Source: Coriobacteriia bacterium
GTDB taxonomy: Bacteria > Actinomycetota > Coriobacteriia > WRKU01 > WQUG01
NCBI GenBank assembly: GCA_009778715.1
Contig: WRFR01000020.1
Location: forward strand, 1-36,122
Direction: 5' to 3'
Length of the DNA: 36,122 nt
Of the stretch, positions 1 to 8,106 are shown one piece after another. The notes beneath the pieces were generated by a model. The model ran no database searches, was not told where the DNA came from, and saw nothing but the letters and a program-made list of their open reading frames with translations. A program made the translations under genes and the position numbers. Numbering within the stretch: position 1 is the first letter of the stretch; every line of letters begins with the position of its first letter.

Positions 1-231
1 CAGGAGATCGTGCTGACCAATAACGGTAAACCGCGGGCCGTTGTGATCTCCACTGATCCGGCTGAGTTGGAGGAAACCCTGCTTATGATCCGGAGCGCGC
101 GCGCTAAGGCGGCGCTGCGCGCCATCCGCGAACAGTCGGTGGCCAATGGTACCAGCAACATGGGCCTGGACGAGATAAACGCGATCATCGCAGAGTCACG
201 CGCCGAGCGACGCGCACAGAAGAGCGCCTGA
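1..231 (+). CDS. Phd/YefM-family antitoxin, 5' end missing
   Basis: This is the C-terminal part of a type II antitoxin of the Phd/YefM family. The frame is open from the first base (QEIVLTNNGKPRAVVIS), which matches the family's conserved strand after the N-terminal helix, so the true start lies before the window. The GTG at position 10 falls inside this conserved stretch and is unlikely to be the start. The rest is a charged helical tail, the part that normally wraps the toxin. The stop lies 1 base before the ATG of the PIN-domain gene, so the two are translationally linked. By family, the protein would neutralise the toxin and repress its own promoter, which is outside the window. Confidence 0.8.
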   Translation, partial: QEIVLTNNGKPRAVVISTDPAELEETLLMIRSARAKAALRAIREQSVANGTSNMGLDEINAIIAESRAERRAQKSA

Positions 232-232
232 C

Positions 233-637
233 ATGGGCGCATCGCGTTTGGTCGTGATGGATACCAACGTGCTGGTATCCGGGCTTATGAAGATGCAGAG
301 TTCGCCACCGGTAGAACTTGTTGACCTGGTAGCTGAGGGTCTGCTGCGTGTTTTCTACGACACGCGCATAATGGCTGAGTACCGCGATGTCCTTGCGCGT
401 CCCCAACTAAAGCTTGATCCGAGGAAAAGAAGCGACCTTTTCCAAATAATCACAACGTATGGCTTCGACGTCGATCCTCCCCATGCTGATCTTGATTTTC
501 CTGATGAATCTGATCGGCCGTTCTATGAAGGGGCAGAACTTTGCTTCTGTCCGTTGGTAACCGGAAACAAGAGACATTTTCCAGACAGGGAGTGGATACT
601 CAGCCCGGCTGAGTATCTTGAGATGTTTAAGGAGTAG
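233..637 (+). CDS. PIN-domain toxin of a type II toxin-antitoxin pair
   Basis: The 134-residue protein begins with the PIN signature VVMDTNVLVSGL (Asp10 is the first metal ligand) and ends with the family pattern DESDRPFYEGA followed by VTGNKRHFP. This is the COG1569-type 'putative toxin component, PIN family'. Such proteins are metal-dependent ribonucleases held inactive by the antitoxin encoded just upstream. Length is normal for the family. One thing is unusual: where relatives have a smooth alanine/leucine-rich helix before VTG, this one reads AELCFCPLVTGN. The acidic site looks intact, but activity cannot be judged from sequence. It converges on the Fic gene with only 40 bases between the stops. 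Confidence 0.82.
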   Translation: MGASRLVVMDTNVLVSGLMKMQSSPPVELVDLVAEGLLRVFYDTRIMAEYRDVLARPQLKLDPRKRSDLFQIITTYGFDVDPPHADLDFPDESDRPFYEGAELCFCPLVTGNKRHFPDREWILSPAEYLEMFKE

Positions 638-677
638 AAGCGGGCTCTGCGCCAACGAGATCCGTCTGGTTTTCAAG

Positions 678-1229
678 CTAGCGGAAGTCGGGTGTTTCGT
701 AGTAATAGGATTGCTCGATGCCTTTCATGAAGACGTCGCGATCATCGATTTTTTCGGTAAGCGCGGGGCGCAAGGTCTCACGCAGTTCAATGGACTTGAC
801 GTGGGAGCGGATCATCGCTTCAAGGTAATCGCTCTTATCGATCTTCGACCAATCGATACAGCTCCCCAGGTTCTTCCGCAGGATCAGGTCGAGCCATATC
901 CTTGTAGCGCGTCCGGTGCCTTCGCGGAAGGGGTGGGCGATGTTCATCTCGGCATATTTTTCGACGATCTCCTCGAAGGTCTCTTCGGGCATCTGCTCGA
1001 TCTTGCCAAGAGCCTCTTCCAGATAGAGGCAGTTCGCAAACCGGAATCCCCCCTTGCTGATATTTGCCTCGCGCAGCTTTCCCGCAAAGTCATACAGCCC
1101 ACCGAACAGATACTCATGGATCTCGCGCAGACCCTCCCAGGTGCCAACAGGGAACTCTGTCAGGGTCTTTGTGCCGAATAGCGCTTTAGCGCGTGTCTCG
1201 CTTATTTGGTCGATTTCAGAAGTATTCAT
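678..1229 (-). CDS. Fic/DOC-family protein (probable AMP transferase)
   Basis: The 183-residue protein carries a Fic core with the motif [15 protein letters not shown]. The catalytic histidine, the Phe, the acidic residue and both arginines of HxFx(D/E)GNGRxxR are present, but the usual Asn of GNGR is Thr. Fic proteins transfer AMP, or another phosphate-containing group, from a nucleotide to target hydroxyls. The C-terminal stretch [13 protein letters not shown] is typical of the short stand-alone subfamily. I see no [S/T]xxxE(G/N) inhibitory helix in either end, so a separate inhibitor might be expected, but no small Fic antitoxin gene is adjacent. The nearest same-strand genes upstream are the helical protein and DUF5674. 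There is no Shine-Dalgarno before the ATG; an extended -10 lies 6 nt away (see promoter entry). Confidence 0.85.
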   Translation of the reverse strand: MNTSEIDQISETRAKALFGTKTLTEFPVGTWEGLREIHEYLFGGLYDFAGKLREANISKGGFRFANCLYLEEALGKIEQMPEETFEEIVEKYAEMNIAHPFREGTGRATRIWLDLILRKNLGSCIDWSKIDKSDYLEAMIRSHVKSIELRETLRPALTEKIDDRDVFMKGIEQSYYYETPDFR

Positions 1230-1235
1230 AGTGCC

Positions 1236-1244
1236 ATTCTAGCA
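1236..1244 (-). promoter_or_regulatory. Extended -10 promoter, possibly leaderless, for fic
   Basis: On the minus strand the sequence reads TGCTAGAAT, then GGCACT, then ATG. This is an extended -10 element (TGn plus TAGAAT) 6 nt from the start codon. Transcription would begin at or next to the A of the ATG, giving a leaderless mRNA. There is no purine-rich ribosome site here. No convincing -35 is visible, as is common with extended -10 promoters. Confidence 0.45.
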
Positions 1245-1345
1245 TTGTGGCGAACTGTTTTCTGGCGGCCTGCCCGTAGGTTTCTGGTGTGTTGCATAAT
1301 CGTAAATACTTACAGGCGTACTATAAAGATGTTGTGGTACAGAAC

Positions 1346-1675
1346 TTAACGCCCGGCACGGGCGGCAAAGGCGAATTGCATGAAGTAGCGCTCAAGTGCG
1401 TCGGCGTCCTGCTCAAAGGTATCGCCATAGAAAAGCGCGGCAAAACACTCACGTGCACGGAGTACTTCGCGCGTGCGAGGCGATCTCTGCTTTGCCCAGA
1501 CTTCCGCAGTTGCGTCGAGCAGGTCGAGGCCACGATCAATGGCGCCTTGCGCGCGCTCCCGCTTCCCTGCACGCCAGGCGTTGATCGCGCGCCCGACCTC
1601 AGAGCCAACGTTGCCCATCTGCTCAAAGATGCTCAACTGTGCCCAGCGATCACGATCGACCTGATAGTTACTCAT
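1346..1675 (-). CDS. Small helical protein paired with DUF5674 (function unknown)
   Basis: This 109-residue protein (MSNYQVDRDRWAQLSIFEQM...) is predicted almost wholly helical, with a conserved-looking SIFEQMGNVGSEVGRAI segment, a central LDLLDATAEV and a C-terminal ALERYFMQFAFAAR. I recognise the family as a recurrent uncharacterised small protein often found next to DUF5674 genes, but no function is established. I chose the ATG at 1675 over the in-frame ATG at 1690 because GAGGT lies about 6 nt before it, whereas the upstream ATG overlaps that site. It overlaps the end of the DUF5674 gene by 8 bases, so the two are surely co-expressed. A toxin-antitoxin-like role is only a guess. Confidence 0.65.
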   Translation of the reverse strand: MSNYQVDRDRWAQLSIFEQMGNVGSEVGRAINAWRAGKRERAQGAIDRGLDLLDATAEVWAKQRSPRTREVLRARECFAALFYGDTFEQDADALERYFMQFAFAARAGR

Positions 1676-2009
1676 GAACAACCTCTGCAATAAGGACGCG
1701 GATCTTATCTCGCGTTTCAGGGTCTTCGACTGATCGGGAGCGGTTATGTTGCGTCGGGCGCAGATTGATCATCGAATCGAACTCGATGAAGTCATCGGTT
1801 CCAAAAAACTCAGGGTAAAGATTGATGCCCCATAGGCCGCTTTGTCTCGATCCGTTCTCTAGCAGCCAGGACTCCTCGTCAGCGTGCATGTCGGCATCGA
1901 CAACAACGACCTTTCGCTCTATGTCGACGACTGCTTTCACTAGCTCACCATACATGCGTTCTGACATCTCGGTAAGCTCAGCAAGACTGATATTCTCTAC
2001 TGCTTTCAA
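1668..2009 (-). CDS. DUF5674-family protein
   Basis: The 113-residue protein has the features I associate with DUF5674: LVKAVVDIERKVVVVDADMHADEE, then GLWGINLYPE, then FIEFDSMINLRPTQ and NRSRSVEDPETRDKI. The function of the family is not established. The best start is a TTG at 2009, which has an AGAAAGGA ribosome site 7 nt upstream; a nearby ATG is out of frame. It is the first gene of a two-gene unit with the small helical protein, overlapping it by 8 bases. A TATAGT hexamer lies a short distance upstream on the minus strand (about 2042-2047) and may belong to its promoter. Confidence 0.75.
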   Translation of the reverse strand: MKAVENISLAELTEMSERMYGELVKAVVDIERKVVVVDADMHADEESWLLENGSRQSGLWGINLYPEFFGTDDFIEFDSMINLRPTQHNRSRSVEDPETRDKIRVLIAEVVHE

Positions 2010-2161
2010 GTGCCCATCCTTTCTGAGCGGTGTGTATCTTTACTATACCTCAGAGAACTGCTCCGGATTGACGCAGATCCTGCAAAAATATATGCAGAAC
2101 TCACTCGACTACGCAAAGCGCAACGGGGGATCCCCCTGTCTCACCCCTGTCTCAGTGAGCA

Positions 2162-2190
2162 TTGACGGAGGCTTTGCCGGAAAGGTATAG
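2162..2190 (+). promoter_or_regulatory. Sigma-A-type promoter for the zinc-ribbon/alkD pair
   Basis: TTGACG (2162-2167) and TATAGT (2185-2190) are separated by 17 bp, close to the sigma-70/sigma-A consensus. A strong ribosome site, AGAGGAGG (2213-2220), follows and then the ATG at 2229. Confidence 0.7.
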
Positions 2191-2228
2191 TGTTGGGAAA
2201 GGTAAGCAAAAGCAGAGGAGGATAGCGT

Positions 2229-2960
2229 ATGAGTGTGTGCGTGAGATGCGGAGCGGACTTTCCGGAGCGTGAAGTAGCCTGTCCTGCTTGCGGTACGCTT
2301 CGTCCTGGTCGGTTGCCGATGTCAACTGCAGGAAGTTTACAGCCAGTTCAACCAGAGCCAGCTCCAGATTCTGAAAGCAAAACTCACTCCACGTTTGTCC
2401 CCAAAGAGCCGTTGCCCAAAAAGAAAGATCGTGACTACACCAAGCTCGGCGGATGGATGCTGTTTTATATCATCATTCTGTCGGGATTTTCGTTCTTTTC
2501 TCTTATAAGTGGCTTTCGAACTGCGCTTACTGTAGGTGGGTCGATCTCGCTTTTACGATGGACGACGTTGGGTGCTAATGTGATGACTGCATTGGCTACG
2601 CTTGCATCAATGGTGCTCTTAGTGAGGCGCAAAGCGATCTTCATGCCTGTTTTTTTCATTACAAGTGCTGTTCGTTTTGTCTATTGGATGGTGGCTCTTA
2701 TTGTTGCGTTCATCTGGCTATTTTCGGTAGGACCTGGGCCTAATGCCTACAATGCAATAAGCGATATTGTCAATATCATATGCCTGATCCTTGTATTTGC
2801 ATTTATGCCAACCTTTTATTTCCAGCGTGAAAAGCGGGTGCGTGTCTATATAGGCAGCGATGATTACATTGCCAGATATCCTTGGGTCAAGACCGTATTG
2901 GATAAGATTAATAAACCACCAATAGTTTCAAAAAAGCCTTCGAAAGAAACAATGGAGTAA
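2229..2960 (+). CDS. Zinc-ribbon membrane protein with DUF2569-like region
   Basis: The 243-residue protein begins with a compact zinc ribbon (Cys4, Cys7, Cys18, Cys21), followed by a proline- and charge-rich linker to about residue 70. Four hydrophobic segments then follow at about 73-96, 110-132, 138-168 and 175-200. The LGGWMLF opening of the first segment and the ending FYFQREKRVRVYI match the layout of DUF2569 membrane proteins, whose role is unknown. It has its own near-consensus promoter and ribosome site. The next gene, an AlkD-like glycosylase, starts 3 bases after its stop, so they are probably co-transcribed. Whether they share a function is not known. Confidence 0.7.
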   Translation: MSVCVRCGADFPEREVACPACGTLRPGRLPMSTAGSLQPVQPEPAPDSESKTHSTFVPKEPLPKKKDRDYTKLGGWMLFYIIILSGFSFFSLISGFRTALTVGGSISLLRWTTLGANVMTALATLASMVLLVRRKAIFMPVFFITSAVRFVYWMVALIVAFIWLFSVGPGPNAYNAISDIVNIICLILVFAFMPTFYFQREKRVRVYIGSDDYIARYPWVKTVLDKINKPPIVSKKPSKETME

Positions 2961-2963
2961 AGA

Positions 2964-3620
2964 ATGGACTATCAGGAGGTATTTGCGGCGTTTGAAGCGG
3001 CGGCTGACCCACAGCAGGCCGTTGAGATGAGCGCCTATATGCGCGATCAGTTCGCGTTTCTTGGGATCAAAACGCCGCAGCGTAAAGCGCTGGCGAAGGA
3101 CTTCCTTAAAGCAGTCCGGAAAGCCGAACAGGTCAACTGGGGCTTTATCGACGCGTGCTGGAAGCGTCCGGAGCGAGAGTTCCAGTACCTGGCGCTCGAC
3201 TACCTGCATGCGATGGAGAAAAAGCTCACGGTCAAAGACATCCCCCGTATCAAGCGGCTGGCGACGACAAAGTCGTGGTGGGATACCGTTGACAATCTTG
3301 ACACGGTCGTCGGGGGGATCGCACTGAACTATCCAGAGGTCAACAAGATCCTGCTTGCCTGGAGTACTGACGATAATTTCTGGCTGCGGCGCCTCGCGAT
3401 CGACCATCAGCTCTCGCGTAAGGAGCAGACTGACACTCAGTTACTGCAACAGATACTCGTGAACAACCTCGGCCAGACGGAGTTTTTCATCACGAAAGCA
3501 ATGGGCTGGGCGCTGCGTGCGTACAGCAAGATCGATCCTGGATGGGTGGGCGCTTTCATTGACGCACACAGCGATCAGATGGCCCCGCTCTCGATCCGTG
3601 AAGCCAGCAAGTATCTGTAA
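2964..3620 (+). CDS. AlkD-type DNA glycosylase
   Basis: This is a 218-residue all-helical HEAT-like repeat protein of the AlkC/AlkD family. AlkD enzymes excise positively charged 3-methyladenine and 7-methylguanine, including bulky adducts, without flipping the base. The signature KSWWDTVDNLDTVVGG is present; Trp106 and Asp110 keep the spacing of the catalytic pair known in Bacillus cereus AlkD (Trp109, Asp113), and Trp182 in GWALRAYSK fits the third key aromatic. Length is normal. Its ribosome site (GGAG) lies inside the last codons of the preceding membrane-protein gene, 3 bases upstream. Confidence 0.88.
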   Translation: MDYQEVFAAFEAAADPQQAVEMSAYMRDQFAFLGIKTPQRKALAKDFLKAVRKAEQVNWGFIDACWKRPEREFQYLALDYLHAMEKKLTVKDIPRIKRLATTKSWWDTVDNLDTVVGGIALNYPEVNKILLAWSTDDNFWLRRLAIDHQLSRKEQTDTQLLQQILVNNLGQTEFFITKAMGWALRAYSKIDPGWVGAFIDAHSDQMAPLSIREASKYL

Positions 3621-3670
3621 AGCTGAAGCTTTGAGCGTCAGATGAGACAGGCGTGAAGTGCCCGGCAAGC

Positions 3671-3679
3671 TGCTATAAT
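3671..3679 (+). promoter_or_regulatory. Extended -10 promoter of the dnaJ operon
   Basis: TGCTATAAT contains a perfect TATAAT with the TGn extension. There is no good -35 at the expected distance. It lies 67 nt before the dnaJ start and is the only clear promoter ahead of the long operon. No CIRCE-type inverted repeat is visible nearby. Confidence 0.65.
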
Positions 3680-3746
3680 GAGGATTCCGTGCAAAAACTG
3701 ACATGCGGGCGCCTCACGCGCCCTGCTCTATTACGAGGAGTAGGCT

Positions 3747-4934
3747 TTGGCTTCTGCCAACACTGATTATTACGAGCTGCTGGGAGTAGCGCGCGATGCT
3801 GATAGCGAGGAGATAAAGAAGGCGTTTCGCCGTAAGGCGCGCGAGTGCCATCCTGATGTGAGCAATGCCCCCGATGCAGAAGAAAAGTTCAAGGAGCTCA
3901 ACGCGGCCTACGATGTCTTGTCAGATCCCAACAAGCGGCGCCAGTATGACCAGTTTGGCACCGTAGGCACTAACGGCGGCTTCGGCGGAAGCTATGATGA
4001 TATCTTTGGTGGCGGAGGCGTCGCTTTCGACCTGAGCGACCTGTTCAGCTCGTTTTTCGGCGGTGTCAGTGGGCGTAGCGCGGGCGTGACGCTTGAGGGC
4101 CGCGATATGGCGATGCAGCTTTCGATCACCCTCGAAGAGGCTGCTACCGGCATCGAGCGCGAGATCCGCTACGATCGCCTGGCGCCCTGTGACGAGTGCG
4201 ATGCGACGGGCTCTGCCGACAAGAGCGCGCCGACCAAGTGTCCCACCTGCGGCGGCAGCGGTCAGACGGTCGGCTATCGCCAGACGCTCTTTGGCACGAT
4301 GCAGACGGCTACGCCCTGCGCTACCTGTGGCGGTACCGGCACACATATTGCTAACCCGTGTCATGAGTGCGAGGGTTCCGGGCGCGTCATCGACCGCGAG
4401 ACCTTCACGCTGGAGATCCCTGCGGGCATCGCTGATGGCCAGACCATTCGCAAACGCGATGCGGGTGAGGCGGGCATTCGCGGCGCGCGAAGTGGTGACC
4501 TCATCTTCACGATCCATGTCAGTGCCCATGATCGCTTTGAGCGCCAGGGCGCCAACCTTCATGCGCGTCTGCCAATCAGCATCACCGAGGCAGCGCTGGG
4601 CATGACTAAAAAGGTCGAGGGCCTGCTGGAACCAGTCGAGGTCGTAGTCCCGGCTGGCTCGCAGACCAAGGATCGCGTGCGCGTTAAAGGCGCGGGTATG
4701 CCGCAACTTCATAAAGAAGGACAGCGGGGCGATCTGATCTTCTACCTGGACGTCATGGTTCCTAAAAAAGTCAGCCCGAAGGCAGAAGAGCTGTTGCGTC
4801 AGTTGAGCGCCGAGCTGGGGGATTCGCCGACCTCAGACGCTGATGAGCTGGCAAGCAAAAGCGGTATCGGCGAGAAGCTCCGCGGTTGGAAACAAGGCGT
4901 CGAGGACTTCAAAGACTGGATCAGCGGCTACTGA
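3747..4934 (+). CDS. dnaJ: Molecular chaperone DnaJ
   Basis: This is a 395-residue type I DnaJ co-chaperone that delivers unfolded substrates to DnaK and stimulates its ATPase. Domains are in the standard order: a J domain with the HPD motif (RECHPDV), a Gly/Phe-rich linker (GTNGGFGGSYDDIFGGGG), four zinc-finger motifs (CDECDATG, CPTCGGSG, CATCGGTG, CHECEGSG), and two C-terminal substrate-binding domains. The start is a TTG with ACGAGGAG 6 nt upstream; no in-frame ATG could encode the complete J domain. hrcA, grpE and dnaK are not adjacent, so this may be the second DnaJ of an actinomycete. It is the first gene of an operon running to recO. Confidence 0.95.
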   Translation: MASANTDYYELLGVARDADSEEIKKAFRRKARECHPDVSNAPDAEEKFKELNAAYDVLSDPNKRRQYDQFGTVGTNGGFGGSYDDIFGGGGVAFDLSDLFSSFFGGVSGRSAGVTLEGRDMAMQLSITLEEAATGIEREIRYDRLAPCDECDATGSADKSAPTKCPTCGGSGQTVGYRQTLFGTMQTATPCATCGGTGTHIANPCHECEGSGRVIDRETFTLEIPAGIADGQTIRKRDAGEAGIRGARSGDLIFTIHVSAHDRFERQGANLHARLPISITEAALGMTKKVEGLLEPVEVVVPAGSQTKDRVRVKGAGMPQLHKEGQRGDLIFYLDVMVPKKVSPKAEELLRQLSAELGDSPTSDADELASKSGIGEKLRGWKQGVEDFKDWISGY

Positions 4935-4951
4935 TCACAGGGGGCCTGACC

Positions 4952-6178
4952 GTGCGTGTCTACATCCGAACCTACGGCTGTAAAGTCAATCAAGTAGAAA
5001 GCGAAGAGCTTGCGGCTCGGCTTGTGGCCGAGGGGCACGAACTGGTGCGTGACGAGGATCAGGCGCAGCTCTATGCCGTCAACAGTTGTACCGTCACGGG
5101 CGAGGCCGATGCCAAAGTGCGCAAAGGAGTGAGGCATGCCGCCTTGCTGCCGAATGTCGAGCAAGTGCTCGTGACCGGCTGCGCTGCTGTGATGCATGCG
5201 GATCAACTACGCGAGTTGAGCGAGAAAGTGGTGATTGCGGACAGAGAGACCGGTAACGTACCCCCTGCCTTGGGTTCGGTCTTTCATACGCGCGTGCCGG
5301 TCAAGGTGCAGGACGGTTGCGAGAATTTCTGCAACTACTGCATCGTGCCCTATGCGCGCGGCGCGAGCCGGTCGGCGCCAATGAGCGAGCTGGTCTCTCG
5401 CGTGGCGGCTCTGGCTGCAAAAGGCACACAGGAGATCGTGCTGACCGGTATCAACATCGGGCGCTACCACGATCTGGAGACCGGCGCCAATCTAGCGGCA
5501 CTGATCCGCGCGCTTCATGAACAGGGCGGCATCCACCGCATCCGGCTCTCAAGCATTGAGCCGCCGGATGTTACCGATGAGCTCTGCGCGCTCCTGGCAG
5601 AAGGCGTACTTTGTGAGCATCTCCACATCCCGTTGCAGTCGGGCTCTGACGAGGTGCTGAAAGCGATGGGGCGCCACTATACGGCTGCAGAGTTCACGGC
5701 AGCGATAAAGCGCGTGCGTGCAGCAGCTCCCCAGGCGGCGATCGCGACTGATGTGATTGTCGGCTATCCTGCCGAGACCGATGCAGACTTCGAAGCGACC
5801 TACAACTTCTGCCAGGCCAGCGCTTTCTCGAAGATCCATGTGTTCCGCTTCAGTCCGCGTGTGGGGACGCCGGCGGCTACACTTCCACCGCTCGATCCGC
5901 AGATGGTCGCCGCACGTGCCGCTCGCTTGCGCGAACTCTCCACTGAGCTTGCCGCCAGCTATGCCCAATCTCAGCGTGGACGCACTCTGGAATGGGTGGT
6001 CGAGCGGCTCGATCCGCTCACCGACCAGGCAACACTCACTTCGCGTGAACACCTCAGTATGAGGATTTCTGCCGCAGACCATGTGCAAGGGGAGTTACTC
6101 TCTCTCCCATTTGATATGATGAAAAGCGTGAGGGGCGATTTTCCCGAAACGTCCATTCCAAGCTTATCGGAGGCCTGA
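4952..6178 (+). CDS. mtaB: tRNA t6A37 methylthiotransferase MtaB
   Basis: This radical-SAM enzyme adds a methylthio group to N6-threonylcarbamoyl-adenosine at position 37 of ANN-decoding tRNAs. The N-terminal UPF0004 domain has three cluster cysteines (Cys10 in RTYGCKVNQ, Cys46 in NSCTVTGEAD, Cys77 in TGCAAV). The radical-SAM motif is CENFCNYC (Cys123, Cys127, Cys130). I chose the GTG at 4952 because the family begins directly with the strand before YGCKVNQ and an AGGGGG site precedes it; the earlier ATG at 4886 lies inside dnaJ. It is 408 residues long. The C-terminal TRAM-like region is weakly conserved. The TGA overlaps the next ATG by one base. Confidence 0.92.
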   Translation: MRVYIRTYGCKVNQVESEELAARLVAEGHELVRDEDQAQLYAVNSCTVTGEADAKVRKGVRHAALLPNVEQVLVTGCAAVMHADQLRELSEKVVIADRETGNVPPALGSVFHTRVPVKVQDGCENFCNYCIVPYARGASRSAPMSELVSRVAALAAKGTQEIVLTGINIGRYHDLETGANLAALIRALHEQGGIHRIRLSSIEPPDVTDELCALLAEGVLCEHLHIPLQSGSDEVLKAMGRHYTAAEFTAAIKRVRAAAPQAAIATDVIVGYPAETDADFEATYNFCQASAFSKIHVFRFSPRVGTPAATLPPLDPQMVAARAARLRELSTELAASYAQSQRGRTLEWVVERLDPLTDQATLTSREHLSMRISAADHVQGELLSLPFDMMKSVRGDFPETSIPSLSEA

Positions 6179-7062
6179 TGTCTTTTATCATTGTTGGGGA
6201 TAACTCAAGTAACCTGCCCGTTTCATTGATCGATCGCTATGACCTGAAGATATTGCCCATGGGCTTTCACGCGGGCGACAAGGAATATTACAGCTACCTG
6301 AAAGGTGAGGACATCGATCTCACGAGCTTTTATCACATGATGCGTGAAGGCGAAGTGTTCTCGACCTCGCTCATCAGTTATGGCAGCTGCAAAGAGGTGC
6401 TTGACCCGATCATCGAGTCAAGCGATGAGGACATGCTCTACCTTGGGATCTCATCGGGGATCTCCGGCTCATTTAACGTGGTGAGCAACTACTTCGCCGA
6501 GCAGCAGGAGAAGTACCCCAAGCGCCGTTTCGTCGCGATCGACAGCCTGGCTGCCAGCCTAGGCCAGGGGCTCTTGACGCTGAAGGCCGCGCGCCTGCGT
6601 GATGATGAGGGCGCCAGCTTCGACGAGGTACGGGCTTGGCTGGACGCGAACATCCTGCATATGGGGCATGCGTTTACGGTCGATGATCTCATGTTCCTGT
6701 TCCGCGGCGGCCGCCTCTCGCGCGCCTCTGCGATGGCGGGTACGTTGCTGGATGTCAAACCGATCCTGCATTTCGATGACGAAGGCAAGCTGGTACCGGT
6801 CGCCAAAGTGCGCAATCGACGCAAGTCGCTCAAGGCGCTGGTCGATCGCATGGCCGATACCGCGACCCGTCCGCTCGACACCAGCCTGATCGCGATCAGC
6901 CATGGGGACTGCGCCGACGACGCGCTCTACGTGGCCGATCTGGTCTGTGAGCGCTTCAATATCACGCGTGATGACATCATCTTCAACATCATCGATCCGG
7001 TCATTGGCGCTCACTCGGGCCCGGGTACTGTTGCGCTGTTCTTTGTGGCGGACCAGCGGTAA
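6178..7062 (+). CDS. DegV-family fatty-acid-binding protein
   Basis: This 294-residue protein has the two-domain DegV fold. The N-terminal part begins FIIVGDNSSNLP and has the lipid-contacting segment STSLISYGSC and the conserved GISSGISGSFN. The C-terminal domain has FTVDDLMFLFRGGRLS and ends near IGAHSGPGTVALFF. All are typical of the family. DegV proteins bind a single fatty acid; the FakB members present it to the kinase FakA. No FakA gene lies in this window. The start overlaps the mtaB stop (TGATG), which indicates translational coupling. The next gene follows after 15 bases. Confidence 0.9.
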   Translation: MSFIIVGDNSSNLPVSLIDRYDLKILPMGFHAGDKEYYSYLKGEDIDLTSFYHMMREGEVFSTSLISYGSCKEVLDPIIESSDEDMLYLGISSGISGSFNVVSNYFAEQQEKYPKRRFVAIDSLAASLGQGLLTLKAARLRDDEGASFDEVRAWLDANILHMGHAFTVDDLMFLFRGGRLSRASAMAGTLLDVKPILHFDDEGKLVPVAKVRNRRKSLKALVDRMADTATRPLDTSLIAISHGDCADDALYVADLVCERFNITRDDIIFNIIDPVIGAHSGPGTVALFFVADQR

Positions 7063-7077
7063 GCGGGAGTGACGACG

Positions 7078-8106
7078 GTGACCGATACCCATTTCAGCCC
7101 CGCACAGAAACCAGACGCCCCGGCTACCCTTGAGCTGACCTTACCATCCGACCTTGATCCGGTTGCGCTGCTTGGTGAGCGCGACGCCTGGCTGCGCCTG
7201 ATCGAGGAGCGCTTCGCCGCTGATATCAGCGTGCGCGGTAACCTTGTCAAGCTTTGCGGAAGCTCCTTTGAGGTGGCCACGTTGCAGGCGCTTTTCAGTG
7301 AGCTGATCAGCCTTGTAAGCCACGGCGAGACCTTGACCCGCGTGCTTGTCGAAGGTGCGATCGACAGCCTGACGCATGGCACGGCACGTCCGAGCCAGCT
7401 CACCAGTGACATCGTTACAACGCATCGCGGCCAGGTGATCCGACCCAAGACCGCAGGGCAAAAGGCCTATCTGGACGCGGTCAGGACCCACACGGTCACG
7501 TTTGGGATCGGTCCGGCCGGCACGGGCAAGACGTACCTGGCGATGGCACTTGCGGTCGAGGCGCTCAAGCGCAAAGAGGTCAGCCGCATCATCCTGACGC
7601 GCCCGGCGGTCGAGGCAGGCGAGAGCCTGGGATTTCTCCCCGGCTCGCTCACAGAGAAAGTCGACCCCTACCTGCGCCCGCTCTACGATGCGCTCTTCGA
7701 CATGATGGACGCGGAGAAATCGGCTGCGCTGATCGAGCGCGGGGTTATCGAGATCGCGCCGCTCGCCTTTATGCGGGGCAGGACGCTCAATGACTCGTTT
7801 GTGATACTTGATGAGGCGCAGAACACGACGCGCGAGCAGATGAAGATGTTTTTGACGCGTCTCGGTTTCAATTCCAGGATCGTTGTGACCGGCGACGTGA
7901 CGCAGATCGACCTGAAGCGTGGGCGCTCGGGACTCAAGGACGTCACCCGGGTACTCGTCAACATCGATGACATTGCGTTTGTCGAGCTGACCGGCAAAGA
8001 TATCGTGCGCCACCGGCTGGTGCAGCATATCGTGGCGGCCTATGAGGAGTATGAGAGCGGATCGCGGCAGATGGAGCTCTCAGACATAGAGGAGAGCGAG
8101 GCATGA
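7078..8106 (+). CDS. phoH: PhoH-family ATPase (PhoL type)
   Basis: This is a PhoH-like P-loop ATPase that recurs next to ybeY and is thought to act in RNA metabolism; its exact reaction is uncertain. The Walker A motif GPAGTGKTYLA lies at about residues 145-155, followed by LTRPAVEAGESLGFLPG and the Walker B segment FVILDEAQNTT, then GDVTQIDL. All are family hallmarks. The start is ambiguous between GTG at 7069 and GTG at 7078; I prefer 7078 because GGGAG at 7065-7069 is then 8 nt away instead of overlapping the start codon. The N-terminal region resembles the small KH-like domain of this family. The stop overlaps the ybeY start (ATGA). Confidence 0.93.
   Translation: MTDTHFSPAQKPDAPATLELTLPSDLDPVALLGERDAWLRLIEERFAADISVRGNLVKLCGSSFEVATLQALFSELISLVSHGETLTRVLVEGAIDSLTHGTARPSQLTSDIVTTHRGQVIRPKTAGQKAYLDAVRTHTVTFGIGPAGTGKTYLAMALAVEALKRKEVSRIILTRPAVEAGESLGFLPGSLTEKVDPYLRPLYDALFDMMDAEKSAALIERGVIEIAPLAFMRGRTLNDSFVILDEAQNTTREQMKMFLTRLGFNSRIVVTGDVTQIDLKRGRSGLKDVTRVLVNIDDIAFVELTGKDIVRHRLVQHIVAAYEEYESGSRQMELSDIEESEA

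Noticed and set aside
3921..4712. 263-residue minus-strand ORF over dnaJ
   Set aside because: It is the shadow of the DnaJ zinc-finger and substrate-binding domains.
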